Below, piece by piece: positions 37,302 to 49,056 of a DNA stretch of 64,000 bases (within the stretch, counting starts at the first letter, position 1; every line of letters starts with the position of its first letter). The DNA is from Paramacrobiotus metropolitanus. Its lineage: Eukaryota; Tardigrada; Eutardigrada; Parachela; Macrobiotidae. The notes beneath the pieces were generated by a model. It was not told the origin of the DNA, searched no databases, and saw only the letters and a list, made by a program, of their open reading frames with translations. The stretch lies in contig NW_026570261.1 of the NCBI RefSeq assembly GCF_019649055.1, forward strand, positions 310,001-374,000, given 5' to 3'. Position numbers and translations under genes: made by a program.

Positions 37302-40300
37302 TTAAAATTGCAAGTGTATCACAAAAGAAAATAGAAACGGAACGAATACAAGAAAAGATACTGCCGAAAGTGAAACCGCTCGCAATACACCGGCAGAGTT
37401 TGGCGACGTAACCGTCGTATTCTTCGTCACGGAAGTGATTAGCGCCCATCCCAACGTCCAGCTCACATCCTCATCATTCACCTACAAATTAGCGTCGACT
37501 AAGTTGTCAGTTTTTTAAATTAGCACTGCTGATTATTTTTCTAACCGATCGACTGAACACGGAATTCTTCAGTGTCTCATCATCCAGCCGGTACACATCA
37601 CTCAGCATCGTCCCACTGTACACCCCGTCAAAGCAGGCGCGCAGGGCAAACTCCGCTTTCACATTAGCGGAGTAGGCCATGTCCATGACCTGCAGTGTTA
37701 TGATTATGTCATACATCCAAGTATGCTGTAGATTAATAATTAATGGAGGAGTTTTTCTTCTCACGTCAACGTAGCGTGTGGAGCATAATTCATGCAGCGC
37801 CCGCCGCTGTCCATCAATGTCAAACGGCACACTGACGACAAACGTCCGGTTGGATAGCAGACTCAGTGTGCTGGCATCGTAGGCAAATCCACCAGAAGCC
37901 TGTGTGCGTGTGGGAAGATAAACGCATGGGTAAAGGGTACAACAACAAAGTGGGCTTTTTGTTGCATCATTAGGTAAACGACCGGCGGTAATAAGTTGCT
38001 AGCGTGCAGTTTGTTCTATAATTAAGCTGGGAACTAATCCGTCAGACAAGCGTAATCGATGTACAGAGTGTACTGGATAATACTGTTTTGTTACATCCGG
38101 TTTGATTTTAAATTTACAAGCAGAAAAGTGTAGCAAAGTTGTTTTTAGAAACACAGTTTATTTTTCAGCAGTTAACAGTTAATAAAAAGGCGCTAAATAA
38201 ATCCAGCCAAACGAAGGGCGCATGAATTTGAGAGCAATCTTTCGAATACGGAACAGACGATTGCGTACTTAATACAATAATTACTATTAAATAGAAACAG
38301 CGTTTAAGTATGACGCACTCTAAAGAATAAAACATTTTAATCAATAATAAATCAACACTAAAGAATAAAATATTTTTAATTCAGTTGTGGCTTCATTTTG
38401 GTTAAATTACGTTTTAATTAAATGAGTAGTAATTATGAAACCCATAAAACAACTAACTCTACCCACCAATAACCGTCCGTAAAAAATATGCCCGCCTCCA
38501 GTCACCAGCGGACACGTCCCAGCATCGTTAAACGGGCACTGCGCCGGCTGCAGCGCAAAATCCAGCATAAACAGTCGCCGCGTCATATTCCGGCAGCCCT
38601 GGAAATCCGCCGTCCCGATAATCTCATAGCTCTCCTGGCTCGTCAGCTCCTCGGGCACACGCACCGTACTGCAGGCGGCATTAAAGAGATCCTTATGGCG
38701 GACGATAATCGTGTGATTCCAGGCCCCGCAGGGATTATACACCGGACTGACGAAATTGCTGCTCTTCACCAGCAGCGCTTGATAGCGCAGGAAGGCCTGA
38801 TCTTTCCCGTAACAGATAAAATTTTTAATGAATAACGGAAACGTATGATCGAAGAGGGTTAAGGAGTAATCGGCAGCCAATCCGGCTGTCGCTGTACTGT
38901 CCCGCTTGCTGACATCCATGGAGACGTCGGTGGAGGCGCCGCCCATGTACAATGAAGTCCATGTGTTGTTGCGTTCCAGCTGGAAATTAACAAGGGACAA
39001 TTTTATGGAAGCCTTGCGTGATGGAAAACCGCTTATCCTGCGTTTAAAGCGTTAAAGGGAAAATGTATTATACCGGATCCTGTAGCACTTTGGCAGCGTA
39101 ATTGACAGCCGCCCAGACGTAGGCTGTTTCGTCTTCAGCCGGCAGTATGTGAATGTCACCCTCGGTGACGGAAAAATTGTAATTGGCTCGCAGATACTGG
39201 TAGATGGCGGTCAATACTCCATTAGCGGCAGTGGCATTTTCCGTGCTGGCAACAATGCACAAAGGTCAACATTTTTTTAGTTACTGTACTGCTACCCTGC
39301 ACTTGTCCAGACTTTTGTACGGTTTGAGTCGTCTACACTGTAGACTCTGTAGGCGAGTGAGAGCTAAAGCCGCTCACGTTCAATCAGTTGCCTGCTCTCT
39401 GCACGCAGTTGTAGGCCGTGTATGTGAATCGTGAACAGCGAGCTGAATGGGCTCATACAACGTACGTGCGCCTGCACTGCAAAATAAATGGACAAGTGCA
39501 GGGTAGCAGTACAGTACATTTAAACCGACAAAAAATTTGTTTACAAGGTATTGTCATGTAATTACAAAAAACACTGTTATTAACGGTTTCTTCATAATGT
39601 AAGGTCACTTCTAAACACCGGAAAAATTCGGGCGCAAAGTTAAACTTTGCTCTTCAAAATTTTTGGCTGCATAGCGCTTTCAAAGTTTTGTTAATGTTAA
39701 GCCTTATTGAGCTGTGTAAGTAGTTACACTAAATGAACAGTAAATACTTTTATTTACGTGCTTACGCAACGATTCGCATGCCGGCTGTGGCTCCCAACCG
39801 AACCCGTGTCGCGGTGTGCTTATCCGCTGGAATGCTCTGCGCGGCAAAATCGAAGCAGGCTTTCAGGCTGGGTCCGACCCTTTCCGGCTCGTCACGAAAA
39901 TCGCTTAGCCGTGCTGTAAGTTTACAACGTCATTAATCACATGCGCAGTTGAAAGTCAGCTGTCAGTAATTGCATTTGACAAGCAACCTGTGCAATTTTC
40001 TAACTACGTTAGCGCTGCATCGGTGTTAATTAAAACGACCAGGACCCATACCGTACTAATAAAAATCGATTTATAGCAACGCGGAGCAATTTTAAGAAAG
40101 TCCCATTGATTTAAAGTTACATCGCAACAATACGATCATAGACTCATAGTACGTACTTCACTTGTAATGTAGTCAACTTAAATATTTTTACTACCGGTAA
40201 TTATAGCTGTTACAAAATACGGGCTGTTACAAAACACAATTTATTTAGGCGAACAGTTCGCAATCAATGTTATCAGAATTCTGCATAGACAAGTTATTCT

Positions 40301-41193
40301 TGCAGTTTTCTTTGAGAAGCGATACCTAGTTATCTGTAGATTGCAGCACGGGTCCAGCTTCTAGACACACGATTTTTCTAAAACCTATTTTGCAAATACT
40401 GAATTAACGGTACTATAGCAGACGGTGAAAGCTTGAAAGGTTTTCCTGTTCCCATGACCCATATTGCCGTACACAAAATAACGATACGGAATAAACACAA
40501 ACTGATGGTTGTTTATCTCTGCAGTCACTGCCTGCGTAAAATAAACACAGAGATAGTCAAGTCTGCACAAAATATCCTGCAGCAATGTCTTGCCCAGTGT
40601 TCATCCCAGCATACCGTAAACAAATGTTCAACGGATATATTCATCGAACATTTTATTGAAAATCAATACTTCGTATAGTTGAACAGAATATAAAAATTTA
40701 CGCTCAACTGAAAAAATAAAGGAAAAATTGATCGTCAGTTGTTACTAGTGCGCAAGGACGGGAAATGACCGATATTATATGTTTACGACCGAGCGAAAAA
40801 CCCATAAAACATTGAGCGATTATGACGCTCCAGCAAACTGACGTTTCTATAATTACAACCCTTACTGCTGCAGTTCCGCGCATCGTTCTGCGGGGTGACC
40901 AGGCCGGTATTGTTCATCACCTCGTTCCAGTGGTAAATATACATGCGCGTCCCGCTGGAACCGGCGTCGAAGAAGACGGCATAATTATACTGCAGCAGCG
41001 ACGCATTGTGGGCGTTGAGCGTGGCCGCCCATTCCACATCGCGCGTGGTCCGCACATCCATCATCCTGTGGGTGGCGGTGGAGTAGGTCTGCGGCGGACG
41101 GACGACGGCCGGGGCCGGCAACGGCGCTAGCCGCCGGGCGGTCCATCCTGACGCCGCGCTAACGCTCAACAACGCAATCAACACATTGAACAT
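37302..41193 (-). CDS. Ecto-apyrase / NTPDase of the GDA1-CD39 family, seven exons, complete
   Basis: Hydrolyses extracellular or luminal nucleoside tri- and diphosphates. Seven exons join in phase: 40866-41193, 39766-39913, 39074-39245, 38467-38979, 37765-37899, 37546-37689 and 37302-37481, giving 539 residues. All apyrase conserved regions are visible: ACR1 FFDAGSSGTRMY (76-82), ACR2 RLGATAGMRIV (149-156), ACR3 LPAEDETAYVWAAVNY (about 193-208, with the catalytic acidic residue), ACR4 LYMGGASTDVSM (228-234) and ACR5 VSWTLGWAL (about 486-494). The N-terminus is a short hydrophobic segment (MFNVLIALLSVSAA) and the C-terminus a single transmembrane helix (about 515-537) ending in HLQF. Many NxS/T sequons support extracellular or luminal topology. 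The start is the second in-frame ATG, which puts the hydrophobic segment first; an in-frame ATG also lies at 41229. Confidence 0.92.
37900..38466 (-). other. Intron 4 of the apyrase gene
   Basis: A 567-bp intron between ACR4-containing exon 4 and exon 5. No nested gene is seen. Confidence 0.7.
39246..39765 (-). other. Intron 2 of the apyrase gene
   Basis: A 520-bp intron. TACTGTACTGCTACCCTGCACTTG at its right side and its reverse complement about 210 bp on (39493-39520) form an inverted repeat, so a small MITE of about 240 bp probably sits at 39278-39520. Confidence 0.6.
39278..39520. mobile_element. Small inverted-repeat element in an apyrase intron
   Basis: The left border carries TACTGTACTGCTACCCTGCA followed by CTTGTCCA. 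The right border carries the complement, TGGACAAGTGCAGGGTAGCA followed by GTACAGTA. The roughly 28-bp ends match without visible gaps. The interior has no coding frame. TA dinucleotides at both ends would fit a Tc1/mariner-type duplication. Confidence 0.7.
39914..40865 (-). other. Intron 1 of the apyrase gene
   Basis: A 952-bp intron; its donor GTAAGG interrupts a codon after ...NCSS. Nothing else is recognised. Confidence 0.7.
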
Positions 41194-42516
41194 TTTCCCG
41201 TCCAGGAAAAAAAATACTACATAAATCAACAGATCGCGAGCGGACGAAAACGCAGTGAAAGATTATGTCCACACAACATTGGAGAAATTATCATCGATTG
41301 CCGTAGCGTACAATACAGGCAATCGATAAGGGTATTATGTTGCTGTTGGATAATACCGGCATTGTATGTAAATACGAGCGATAAGTAGCCAGCCCGGCAA
41401 ACGCGCGATGCTATAACGTGTTAGAAGAAATTGCGCGCACGCTCTCACTTTTATCGGCAATCTGGGAAAGGATAATTAATCTCGCTGCAGTGGCGGGCAA
41501 TTTGTCATGCTAACTCGACACACTACACATAATACTGATCCGCCTTTTGAACTGGCTGTCACACACACGAACGTATACTGCCCGCACGCAGGCGCCGTTT
41601 CCGGGCCCACTTTGCCTTCGACTGCGATTTTAAGAACAGAGCGTCCGTTTGGAAAACGGTTACAGCCCGAGTTGTAAACTCTTCTTTAGCCCGTAGCGTA
41701 TGCGTGATGTGCGTAAAATATTAATGCCTTTCTTTCTTAAGCCGGGACCGAGAGCGGGCTGCCGTGTTAATGGAGGATGTTGAGCGTGGTGGAAGGCGTG
41801 GACAGCCAGATGTGTATGTGTTGCAGTGGCACACAGCTGACGAGTGAACGCCGCCATCAGCAACGGCAGCCGGTGCGAACGTAAATGTTTATATCGGGGT
41901 TTTAGGGTGCAGAAATGTGTGGGCCAACATGTTTCCATTGACGAGATGGTGCCAAGTGACTGGTCAGCGGATTATGGAGAGATATAAGGGGAATTATCCG
42001 GGCGTTGTCGTGCAGTGTCTAATTGATGGGGTGGGGAGGGAAACAAGAATGCGGTAATTGCCGCAACCGACACACATACACACGCTGCCAATCGATGGCC
42101 GCGGAGCATCGGCATTTAGTGCCGGGTTTGACGGTAATTTGAACGGGCATTGTTTGCGATTGAATGTGATTGGGAAGCTGGTTAGCGGCGTAAAGGCAGC
42201 GTTTTTACGGTGGTGGCACGTTTAACTCCCCGATGATACTAGAGTTGGGAAAAAGCTCTTTTCAAGTGCAATTAAACCGATCCGTCAAGGAGAGCAGACT
42301 ATCATTTGAAGAACACGATCACCGCTACGAGAATGTGGTGCAAATGGATTTTTTTTAGCTATTCCGGAAAAAATCTTTGGTCTGAAAAAGTGCACTGCAA
42401 CTTGCAATTAGCAGACTGTAAAAAAACGTATGATCATCCCGGCGTGTTTTAGCGTTTGAGTTTAACAGTTTCAACCACTGACTGTGAAGTGGCATGGGCG
42501 ATGATTTGTACGTATA
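41194..42516. other. Upstream region of the apyrase gene
   Basis: No gene is seen. A 92-codon open frame on the minus strand (41660-41938) has no recognisable domain. Confidence 0.5.
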
Positions 42517-42678
42517 CTGTAGCCGCTCGCCCAACTTGAACCACAGAGTTTGTATACGGGGAAATGAGCGCATGGACAGCATTTGCTTGCCTATGCATTG
42601 CCCGAGCACTACACGCGCCGCCCGTATGCTGGTTTCCCGTGCACAAACTCTGTGGTTCAAGTTGTGCACGGGCTACAG
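42517..42678. mobile_element. 162-bp MITE with TA target duplication
   Basis: Inverted ends of nearly 50 bp, beginning CTGTAGCC and sharing the exact block CAACTTGAACCACAGAGTTT, with TA at both borders (42515-42516 and 42679-42680). There is no coding capacity. The end sequence differs from the TA-flanked element at 7466-7636, so this is a separate family. Confidence 0.8.
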
Positions 42679-42990
42679 TAATTCTTATGCAATACCCATC
42701 AAAATTTCAACCTTCACCTCCTTTTAATCTATTTCCGCTATCTCTTTTGCTAAGTAGTTGCTAATTAAAGATATTCTTAATTAAAAGTATCTTAGATAAA
42801 AAACAGGAAGGTAATTTTCTTTTCCGCGCTGCGATAATCCCCAATACAATACAACTCACTACAACATTAAATAAGCATTAGTCGAGAAACTTCGTTGTAC
42901 GGTACCAAATTATTGTGCCCAAATGCTGAGGTCATTAAAACACCTTGGAACTTAAGGCTGAGTTGAATCTTGAAAGCAATTTTTGCGACT

Positions 42991-44774
42991 TCACTGGCAC
43001 GCTTGAAACGTGCTGGGCAATAGCGGGCGATCCCGAGGACGGTATCGAAGCAGTTCACTAGTACTCCATCCTTTGCCACAATGCATGTGCACCTCGACTT
43101 TGTCGGTGTGCTGACTGGCGTTAGCAAACCAGTGGGCCAACTCCTTCAGGTCGCAGCAAGTACAGGTGTCGTGCTCGGCGCAGACGGGATTGTGATTCAT
43201 GAGCAACCTCATTGGTTTATTCTTATCGACGACCAGCACCTCCAGAACGTCCTTTGGAACGTATGGTAGGCGACCGTCGGCAAGGGCCAACATGCTCAGT
43301 TTCAAGGGGAATGATGGCGTAGTGCGCTGGAGGGATTGCAAGGGAGGTTTTTGACGGTTTATCAGAAGACCGCTTTATTGAAATGAGCATGTGTCGGCAA
43401 ACACTCTTTTGAATGCTGTTAATTCATCATTACCCATTATTCTATATTAATTATTACTTTTACTAGTCTTTACCTACAAGTAACACCGCTGCATCGGTTA
43501 TAATGCAGCTGACACTCGTTTTGCTTTCCAGTTTTGTACTTACGGCACTGGTACAAGTAATTTTAAAGAACACAGTAGTTAAAACAGTGGTTCAGTTTAT
43601 ACACTGGAAAAACATGCAAACGAGTGCTTTAATTCAAAATTCGTTTTAGCTCACGCACGCTGTACGTACAAAGCTTGCGCATGTGGACAAAACCCATATA
43701 AAACGTCAATAAAAACCGAATCGTTTACAAAGTAAAAAACCTACTGTTTTATTTGAGTTTCATAGTTTTCAGTAATTATTTTCTTCAATAGCGTGATAAC
43801 AATATCAAGATCTAATTACGGTCAAACGAAACAACATTCTCGACGGTCCCCATTACTGAAGCAGCATTACCACGTTGAATTGCTAAAGAGATGTTCTGTT
43901 TCAAAATCTCCAGACTACGAATCTCGCCGGTTTGTAGCAAAATTCTCTTCCCAATCTCGTTAACAAATCCTTTGGCAGATGTACCAAAACTGCCGAATGT
44001 TTCAAAACCAACAGCCTTAAATTCGTATCGCCCCGAAAGGAAGCTGTACTACTCTATAAGAGTTTCATAGTTTACTTTTGCAGTAAACAAAATTAACAGT
44101 TATGCCAATGATATACAGTATATATACCGCCAATGATATATGTACCGTCCCAGTAGGTACCAATTTGCTGGCAACCGGCTTCAAGACTCCAAAGTCGAAA
44201 CTGCTTAACGCATTCCCGCCTAAATTCACATATACCAGGCTGTTGGCTGACAGCGGTTCAAAGGTGTCTGCTGCAATACTGGCGATATCGTTATTTCGCA
44301 GGCCCAACGAGTTGAGCTTGTCAAATCCGGCGAAGAACTCCGCATCCAGTTGGCCAACTCGCGAATACTGCACTACCAACTTGGTCAGAGCGTGTTTGAC
44401 GTTGGCCAGCAAAGGTCCGATCGGCAGACGCGGCCCTTCAGATCCTTTAAAGCCAATCAAGTGGATGGCAATTAGAGAGTTGATAGGTGGAAATGGCGCT
44501 GCATCCTTCTGAATGACATTGCAGTAGGTACGCGCTTTGCTGGTTGGACAGTCCAGAATAATGTCAATTACCGGGAGGCGGTGGGTGTAGTCAGGGCGCT
44601 GATATTGAAGTTGGTGGGAATGATTAGATTCGCTTTGGTGCAGTGCAGTTCGAAATAGAGGCCACTGCTAGGCAGAGATTTGCATTGTGGGTGTGGCTGC
44701 ATTTTGGCGACATCAGCAATGGATGCTGCTGCGAAACACAGCGTCAAGAAAGCCGTTGAGTATACGTGGCCCAT
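42991..44774 (-). pseudogene. Secreted leucine-rich-repeat protein gene, probably frameshifted
   Basis: The first part (44774 leftwards) encodes a signal peptide (STAFLTLCFAAASIADV) and a Cys-containing N-terminal cap (CKSLP...LHCTKANL). Near 44575 this frame stops, and the neighbouring frame continues with LPVIDIILDCP and two leucine-rich repeats (FDKLNSLGLRNNDIASIAADTFEPL, then LVYVNLGGNALSSFDFGVL). This frame runs to a donor at 44161 (AAATTG/GTACCT). After an 834-bp intron the exon from 43326 supplies a C-terminal Cys cap (CAEHDTCTCCDLKELAHWF). A second frame change may lie near 43080, where VAKDGVLVNCF reads better in another frame. Either this is a recently damaged gene or there are sequencing indels. 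Extracellular LRR proteins typically bind other proteins; no specific role can be given. Confidence 0.6.
43812..44035 (-). mobile_element. C-terminal fragment of a retroelement polyprotein in the LRR intron
   Basis: On the minus strand about 74 codons stay open up to a TAG at 43812. They encode GFETFGSFGTSAKGFVNE, then GKRILLQTGE and LAIQRGNAASVMGT. The ETxGxxG ... Gxxxxxx(T/S)GE ... (A/S)IQRGNA pattern is the C-terminal tail I recall from many invertebrate non-LTR retrotransposon reverse-transcriptase proteins. No upstream reverse-transcriptase part remains next to it, so it is a fragment in the same orientation as the host gene. Confidence 0.5.
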
Positions 44775-46695
44775 GCTTCTGTTTCAAAGAGACTGCTTTT
44801 GCAAGTTTTACAGATAGCGCTTTTACCGTAATTATTTTTATGAACCTTTAATAAGTATCGTAATACAAGTACAAACTTAGTAAGTAATACCGCAATTTCT
44901 ATCGTGACAGCAGAGTGGATATGTTCTTTTGGACCAGCTCGCCGTTTGAAATGTTGCTCTTAGATTAAATTAAGAGCACCGTATTACTCACTATCGAGGG
45001 GTCTAAACCGCTCTTGCTGGACCCGAAAATGTTTGATTTCAATCGGTCTATCCGTATCTGAAGCAGTGTTAGGGTCCATGAATTACTTTTGTATTGCAAG
45101 TTTTAGCCATGGGCGGGTTTCCAAGTTAGCGTGGCTAATTACAACTCACCATCTGACAGCAAACAAATAATATGAAATGCAGCGATTTTATCACAATGGT
45201 CAAAGTCAGCACCTCGTTCAGTTAAGTTGCAAAATACTAGTACATGCAGGCTCTTTTTTTGGCATCATTCTCCAAAAAATAAACGCTGTCATGTTGTATT
45301 ACGTTGAGAAGAAAACGGTTCTAATAATTACAGTGAGTCAAGTTTGAAGATTTACGCGTCTCTTAAAACTTTACAAACACTAACGTACGAACGATTTTTA
45401 GCTGTCGTTTCAATGTTAATAAATTTAAAATCATTGTGTCTGCCCGCGTAGGTACCCGCAGGTTTATTGCAATTTGACTGATGTATTATCCCACAACCAA
45501 GAGCAGCGCAATACATAAAATGCTTTTTAGCCAAAATGTAAACCACCAGCTGGCTGACATCAGCAGTAGCCGGAACGGTGGATCACGTTTGGTTTTGCCC
45601 CCTATATTCTGAAATTTAAATGTGTTTGGGAGTGCGCGAAAGCGGAAGTTTTTCGTGTATGTACACCAATTTGGTACCATTTCCTTGGTCATTTCCCTTA
45701 AGTCAGGCTCCGGTCTGCCAATGCACGCTAACGTGCATTTTTCTAGTATTAAATATTTACAGGAACTTTGGCTCGAGTGCACGTCCTGCAGTGCAAAAGC
45801 ACATCCGGCGGCGTGTAAGCAACAATATGACCGAACTCAGCATCGAATGTTCGCGCAGTTCTAGACCATATCTCCCGGTAATGTTTATGCTTGATCGGCG
45901 TCACACATGGGCATCTGCAGCCCTAATTCTTTGCGTCTTTATCTGATGGCGGACTACGAGAATACCCTTGGGGGAAGGGCGCCTTCCGCCACAATACCAG
46001 CAGGCAACAGCCCATAATACTGTATCTGCCACACGCAAACCTTGTGTCTTCTTCTTGGTAAATTTTCCATTTCATTTGTTATGCGCTGGTTTAACATTGT
46101 AACACTTTTGCAGCTATTGTCTCATTTGTTTTTGGTATTCTGTGTATTTCAGCCGTTGTTTTCGCAATGAAATAAATTCAAATAATCAAGATATTATTAT
46201 ATTACAGCTTTTTAAATGGAAGGAAGATGTCTCCAAGGTTGTAAGCCGTTTCGCAGTTGTTAACAAGTAATAACAACTACTACGAGTAGAACTAGCAACA
46301 GCTACGTAAATAACAGCCAGCGTTATTATCTCAGCTTCGTATGTAATAAGTACGAGTATAAGCCATCTAATCTGCTCTAGGGATTTATGCGAGTGCATCG
46401 AAAATCAGTTCTCCTGGATTCTGTTACAGCGGGGGTTATCGCTGCATAAATGAATCGGCTAGCGACGTGATAGGTAGCTCCACGGATATTCATCGGGGGA
46501 ATTAATGCACCGGAAACGTGACTGGGTACCTCCTCGTATGGTTAATTGATTGTTTCGTTCAGCGAGGGCGCCTGAATCCTGGCTAATACCTGGCATTGCG
46601 CGAATTTCTTTACATCACTTCAGACTGCAGTTTGGATTTCTCCCCATACCAGCGTATGCATTATGATATTTCGCGCCTGGCTGCAGAATTAAAGA
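44775..46695. other. Intergenic region between the LRR gene and a GPCR
   Basis: No gene is seen. It contains a MITE end at 45606-45715 (listed separately) and TACGAGTA words at 46281 and 46351. Confidence 0.5.
45606..45715. mobile_element. Single end of the TTAA-type MITE family
   Basis: Read in reverse complement, it begins TTAAGGGAAATGACC and continues with GGTACCAAATTGGTGTACAT and CTTTCGCGCACTCCCAAACAC. This follows the ends of the element in the P450 intron (35246-35838) base for base with moderate divergence. The opposite end is not found nearby, so the copy is truncated. Confidence 0.7.
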
Positions 46696-47766
46696 ATGAA
46701 CTTCACAAACGCATCTTCCAGCCACGGGATTCAGCTCCATCACGAAACCGTACTCCGTTCCATCGTTTTTATTACCGTTTCCTCGTGTTTATGCTTGGTA
46801 ACATGCAGCCTGACGATACTTTTGATGGTCGTTATTATCCGACAAAAGTCACTGTTCTCTGGCGCCAAAATGTTGATCCTCCACCAGCTTGTTGTCGAAC
46901 TTCAGATGACCGTAATTCACTGGCCGGTGCATATCATCGCATATGCCGTATCGCAGAATGATTACTATTTTTCAACGACATTCTGCCGCCACTATTTGAT
47001 TGCTTATATGACGACAATGACTGCCGGTTTATGGGGACTTCTTATTCTGGCCTGCCACCGTTTGCTGGCCATCGCTAGTCCCTACAATTTTTCCCACTGG
47101 GATCGCCTGTCCATTAATGTGGTGCTGATAATAACTCCGTGGTTTATTGGCTTCTTTGATTATCTGTATTTTTATTTGGGCGGTGACGGTGGGTTTGGTC
47201 CGATGGCGCCGTTCGGCATCTGCACTTTTCTGCAACGAGGTGTCAGCTTCGCCATCGCTAATACCTTTAGTACATATCTTCCGCTGGGTTTGGCCGGGCT
47301 CATGTATATTCTGTTGTTCCTTAAAGCGGTGGCGATTAACCGGAAACGCCAGATCTGGAATTCGTCGGGCAGCTTATCCGCGGAGTTGGTACAGAATTTC
47401 CGGCGACGTATCCGCTTAGCGCGACTTTTATTCGCGATGACAGTAATACACACGCTGTGCTTTGCCAGCATTCCCTTATTGCAGTCATTCTTTATGGCAG
47501 CGTACAAAAGCGATCCGATGACGCAGTTATGGGTGCGGCAGTTCTTCTGCCTCGGCTATCTATCGACACCGGTGCGTAGGTGGATTCTCGAGAACGCAAC
47601 AGCTTTTGTATTATACACAAAAAGTTGATTGCTGATTCTTTTATTATGCGTTTTCTTACAGGTGATGTTCTTTGCTCTTAATAAGGAATGCTGGGAAGGT
47701 GCCAAAAGGATTTTTCTCCAACAACCGCCGCTTACACCCACGGATACATCTGTTAAAAAAGTTTGA
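46696..47766 (+). CDS. Rhodopsin-like GPCR, two exons
   Basis: Exon 1 (46696-47571) and exon 2 (47662-47766) join in phase across a 90-bp intron (GTGCGT...TTACAG), giving 326 residues. Seven hydrophobic segments are visible. The N-terminus has one N-glycosylation sequon (NAS). TM3 ends in LACHRLLAIASPY, where CHR stands for DRY. The intron splits TM7, which becomes GYLSTPVMFFALNKECWEG after splicing; TPVMF replaces NPxxY. Without splicing the frame would run into a short unrelated tail. A broken paralogue of the N-terminal part lies at 52427-52614. Ligand unknown; such divergent receptors suggest a lineage-specific chemosensory or peptide-receptor expansion. Confidence 0.85.
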
Positions 47767-48476
47767 TTCCGCACACTCGTAATCGTTTGATTTTCCTTAG
47801 GTTTTCTTTTCTGCTGAGAGCCCGGAGATAACGTCCTGATTAGTCAAACTTATCAATCCAGATTGCTGCTACCTGTTTCTTCTGATTTCTGATTATCACT
47901 ACTTGTTTCTACCGTACAGAGTACTGAGTAGGTGTTTACATTATAGTTGTACATACTCGAATGACCTAAGTAGTAATGTCACAAACTATGGGCAGAACGC
48001 TTTATGTTATCGTTATCCTTTCCCTCATGTTAAACAGTGCGACAGACCATGATTAAAACAGCGCGACATGTACAGTCTATTAGAATGGCCATTAAGGGTC
48101 GCTAATTTAGTACTTTGTAAACTATAAGCAGAACACCTGTTAAAAGAATACAAAATAAAAAATTGATATAACTGAACGACATGACGTGTGAAGTCAAAAA
48201 CATTATGTGGCACTTTCGGCAATTTTATTCACAGTGAGACAGTCAGCATGCATTTACTCATCTCAGGTTTTCCCGTTTTCGTTTGTTGAAACTGTTTCCT
48301 GGAGAATCGAAACCGTTTGGTGCATGCAACCGTATTGTATATGGAGAGTCTTTACAGGGAAGTACTGTAACGTGTCTTTTTCATATGTATTATAATAATT
48401 ATAGTTACCCTGACCTAGGGTACTTCGATTGTTAATTTTTGACTATTCCGACCACATAATACAGTTAATGGCAGAC
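47767..48476. other. Downstream region of the two-exon GPCR
   Basis: No gene is seen. Parts at about 48140-48300 resemble about 52960-53110, consistent with the duplication that produced the GPCR relic at 52427. Confidence 0.45.
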
Positions 48477-49056
48477 TGGCAGTCGATTGCCTCAACCGTG
48501 TACGCCTCCCTGGGCAAAACAGCGTGACAATGCTGTGAAATTGGCCGCCTTACAGTGTTTTATCCCATAGACTTATACGAGTACGTTAAGCTCTTCGACT
48601 TGTGTTTTACAGATTTCTAAATGAAACCATGCAACCGATATCTTCATAGGTAAAGACAAAATTAAGAAGTTTTTCGATACCAAACAAGGTACCACTGATG
48701 GCTACTAGGCCAAGATGTTCCCATTTCGAATTCTCGTAGACATGGTATAGGATCTCTGCGTATTGCACAACCCTGACCATGCATTCAATGCTTACCCGTA
48801 GCCTACGAGAAATCCCTAATGGCTCTATGTTGTCATACTCGCTTTTAACAGCACCTTATTTGGTTTCAAAAATCTTCTTTATTTTTTCGCTATCTTTTAA
48901 AATTTCGGTTAGGTAATTCTGTGGAGAAATGAAGGAGGTGCAAGTGTTTGAGTTTAACACAAGAGTCAATGGAGAAAGATACGACGAGGCGACCAATTTT
49001 ATAGCACGGAATGGCGTTTTGCTGTCAGGCGTACACGGTTGAGGCGGTCGACTGCC
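48477..49056. mobile_element. Inverted-repeat element with long arms
   Basis: The left arm begins GGCAGTCGATTGCCTCAACC and continues GTGTACGCCT, CAAAAC and TGAAATTGG. The right arm carries the complement (GGCAGTCGACCGCCTCAACC then GTGTACGCCT in reverse orientation). Similarity continues inward for at least 120 bp with growing divergence. The element is about 580 bp long with no transposase frame. No target duplication is evident, so the outer border is approximate. Confidence 0.7.

Noticed and set aside
40783-41229. Longer apyrase first-exon frame in both directions
   Set aside because: Beyond 40866 it is intron (GTAAGG donor), and the upstream ATG at 41229 would put charged sequence before the hydrophobic segment.
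41660-41938. 92-codon minus-strand frame
   Set aside because: No recognisable family; lies in the upstream region of the apyrase gene.
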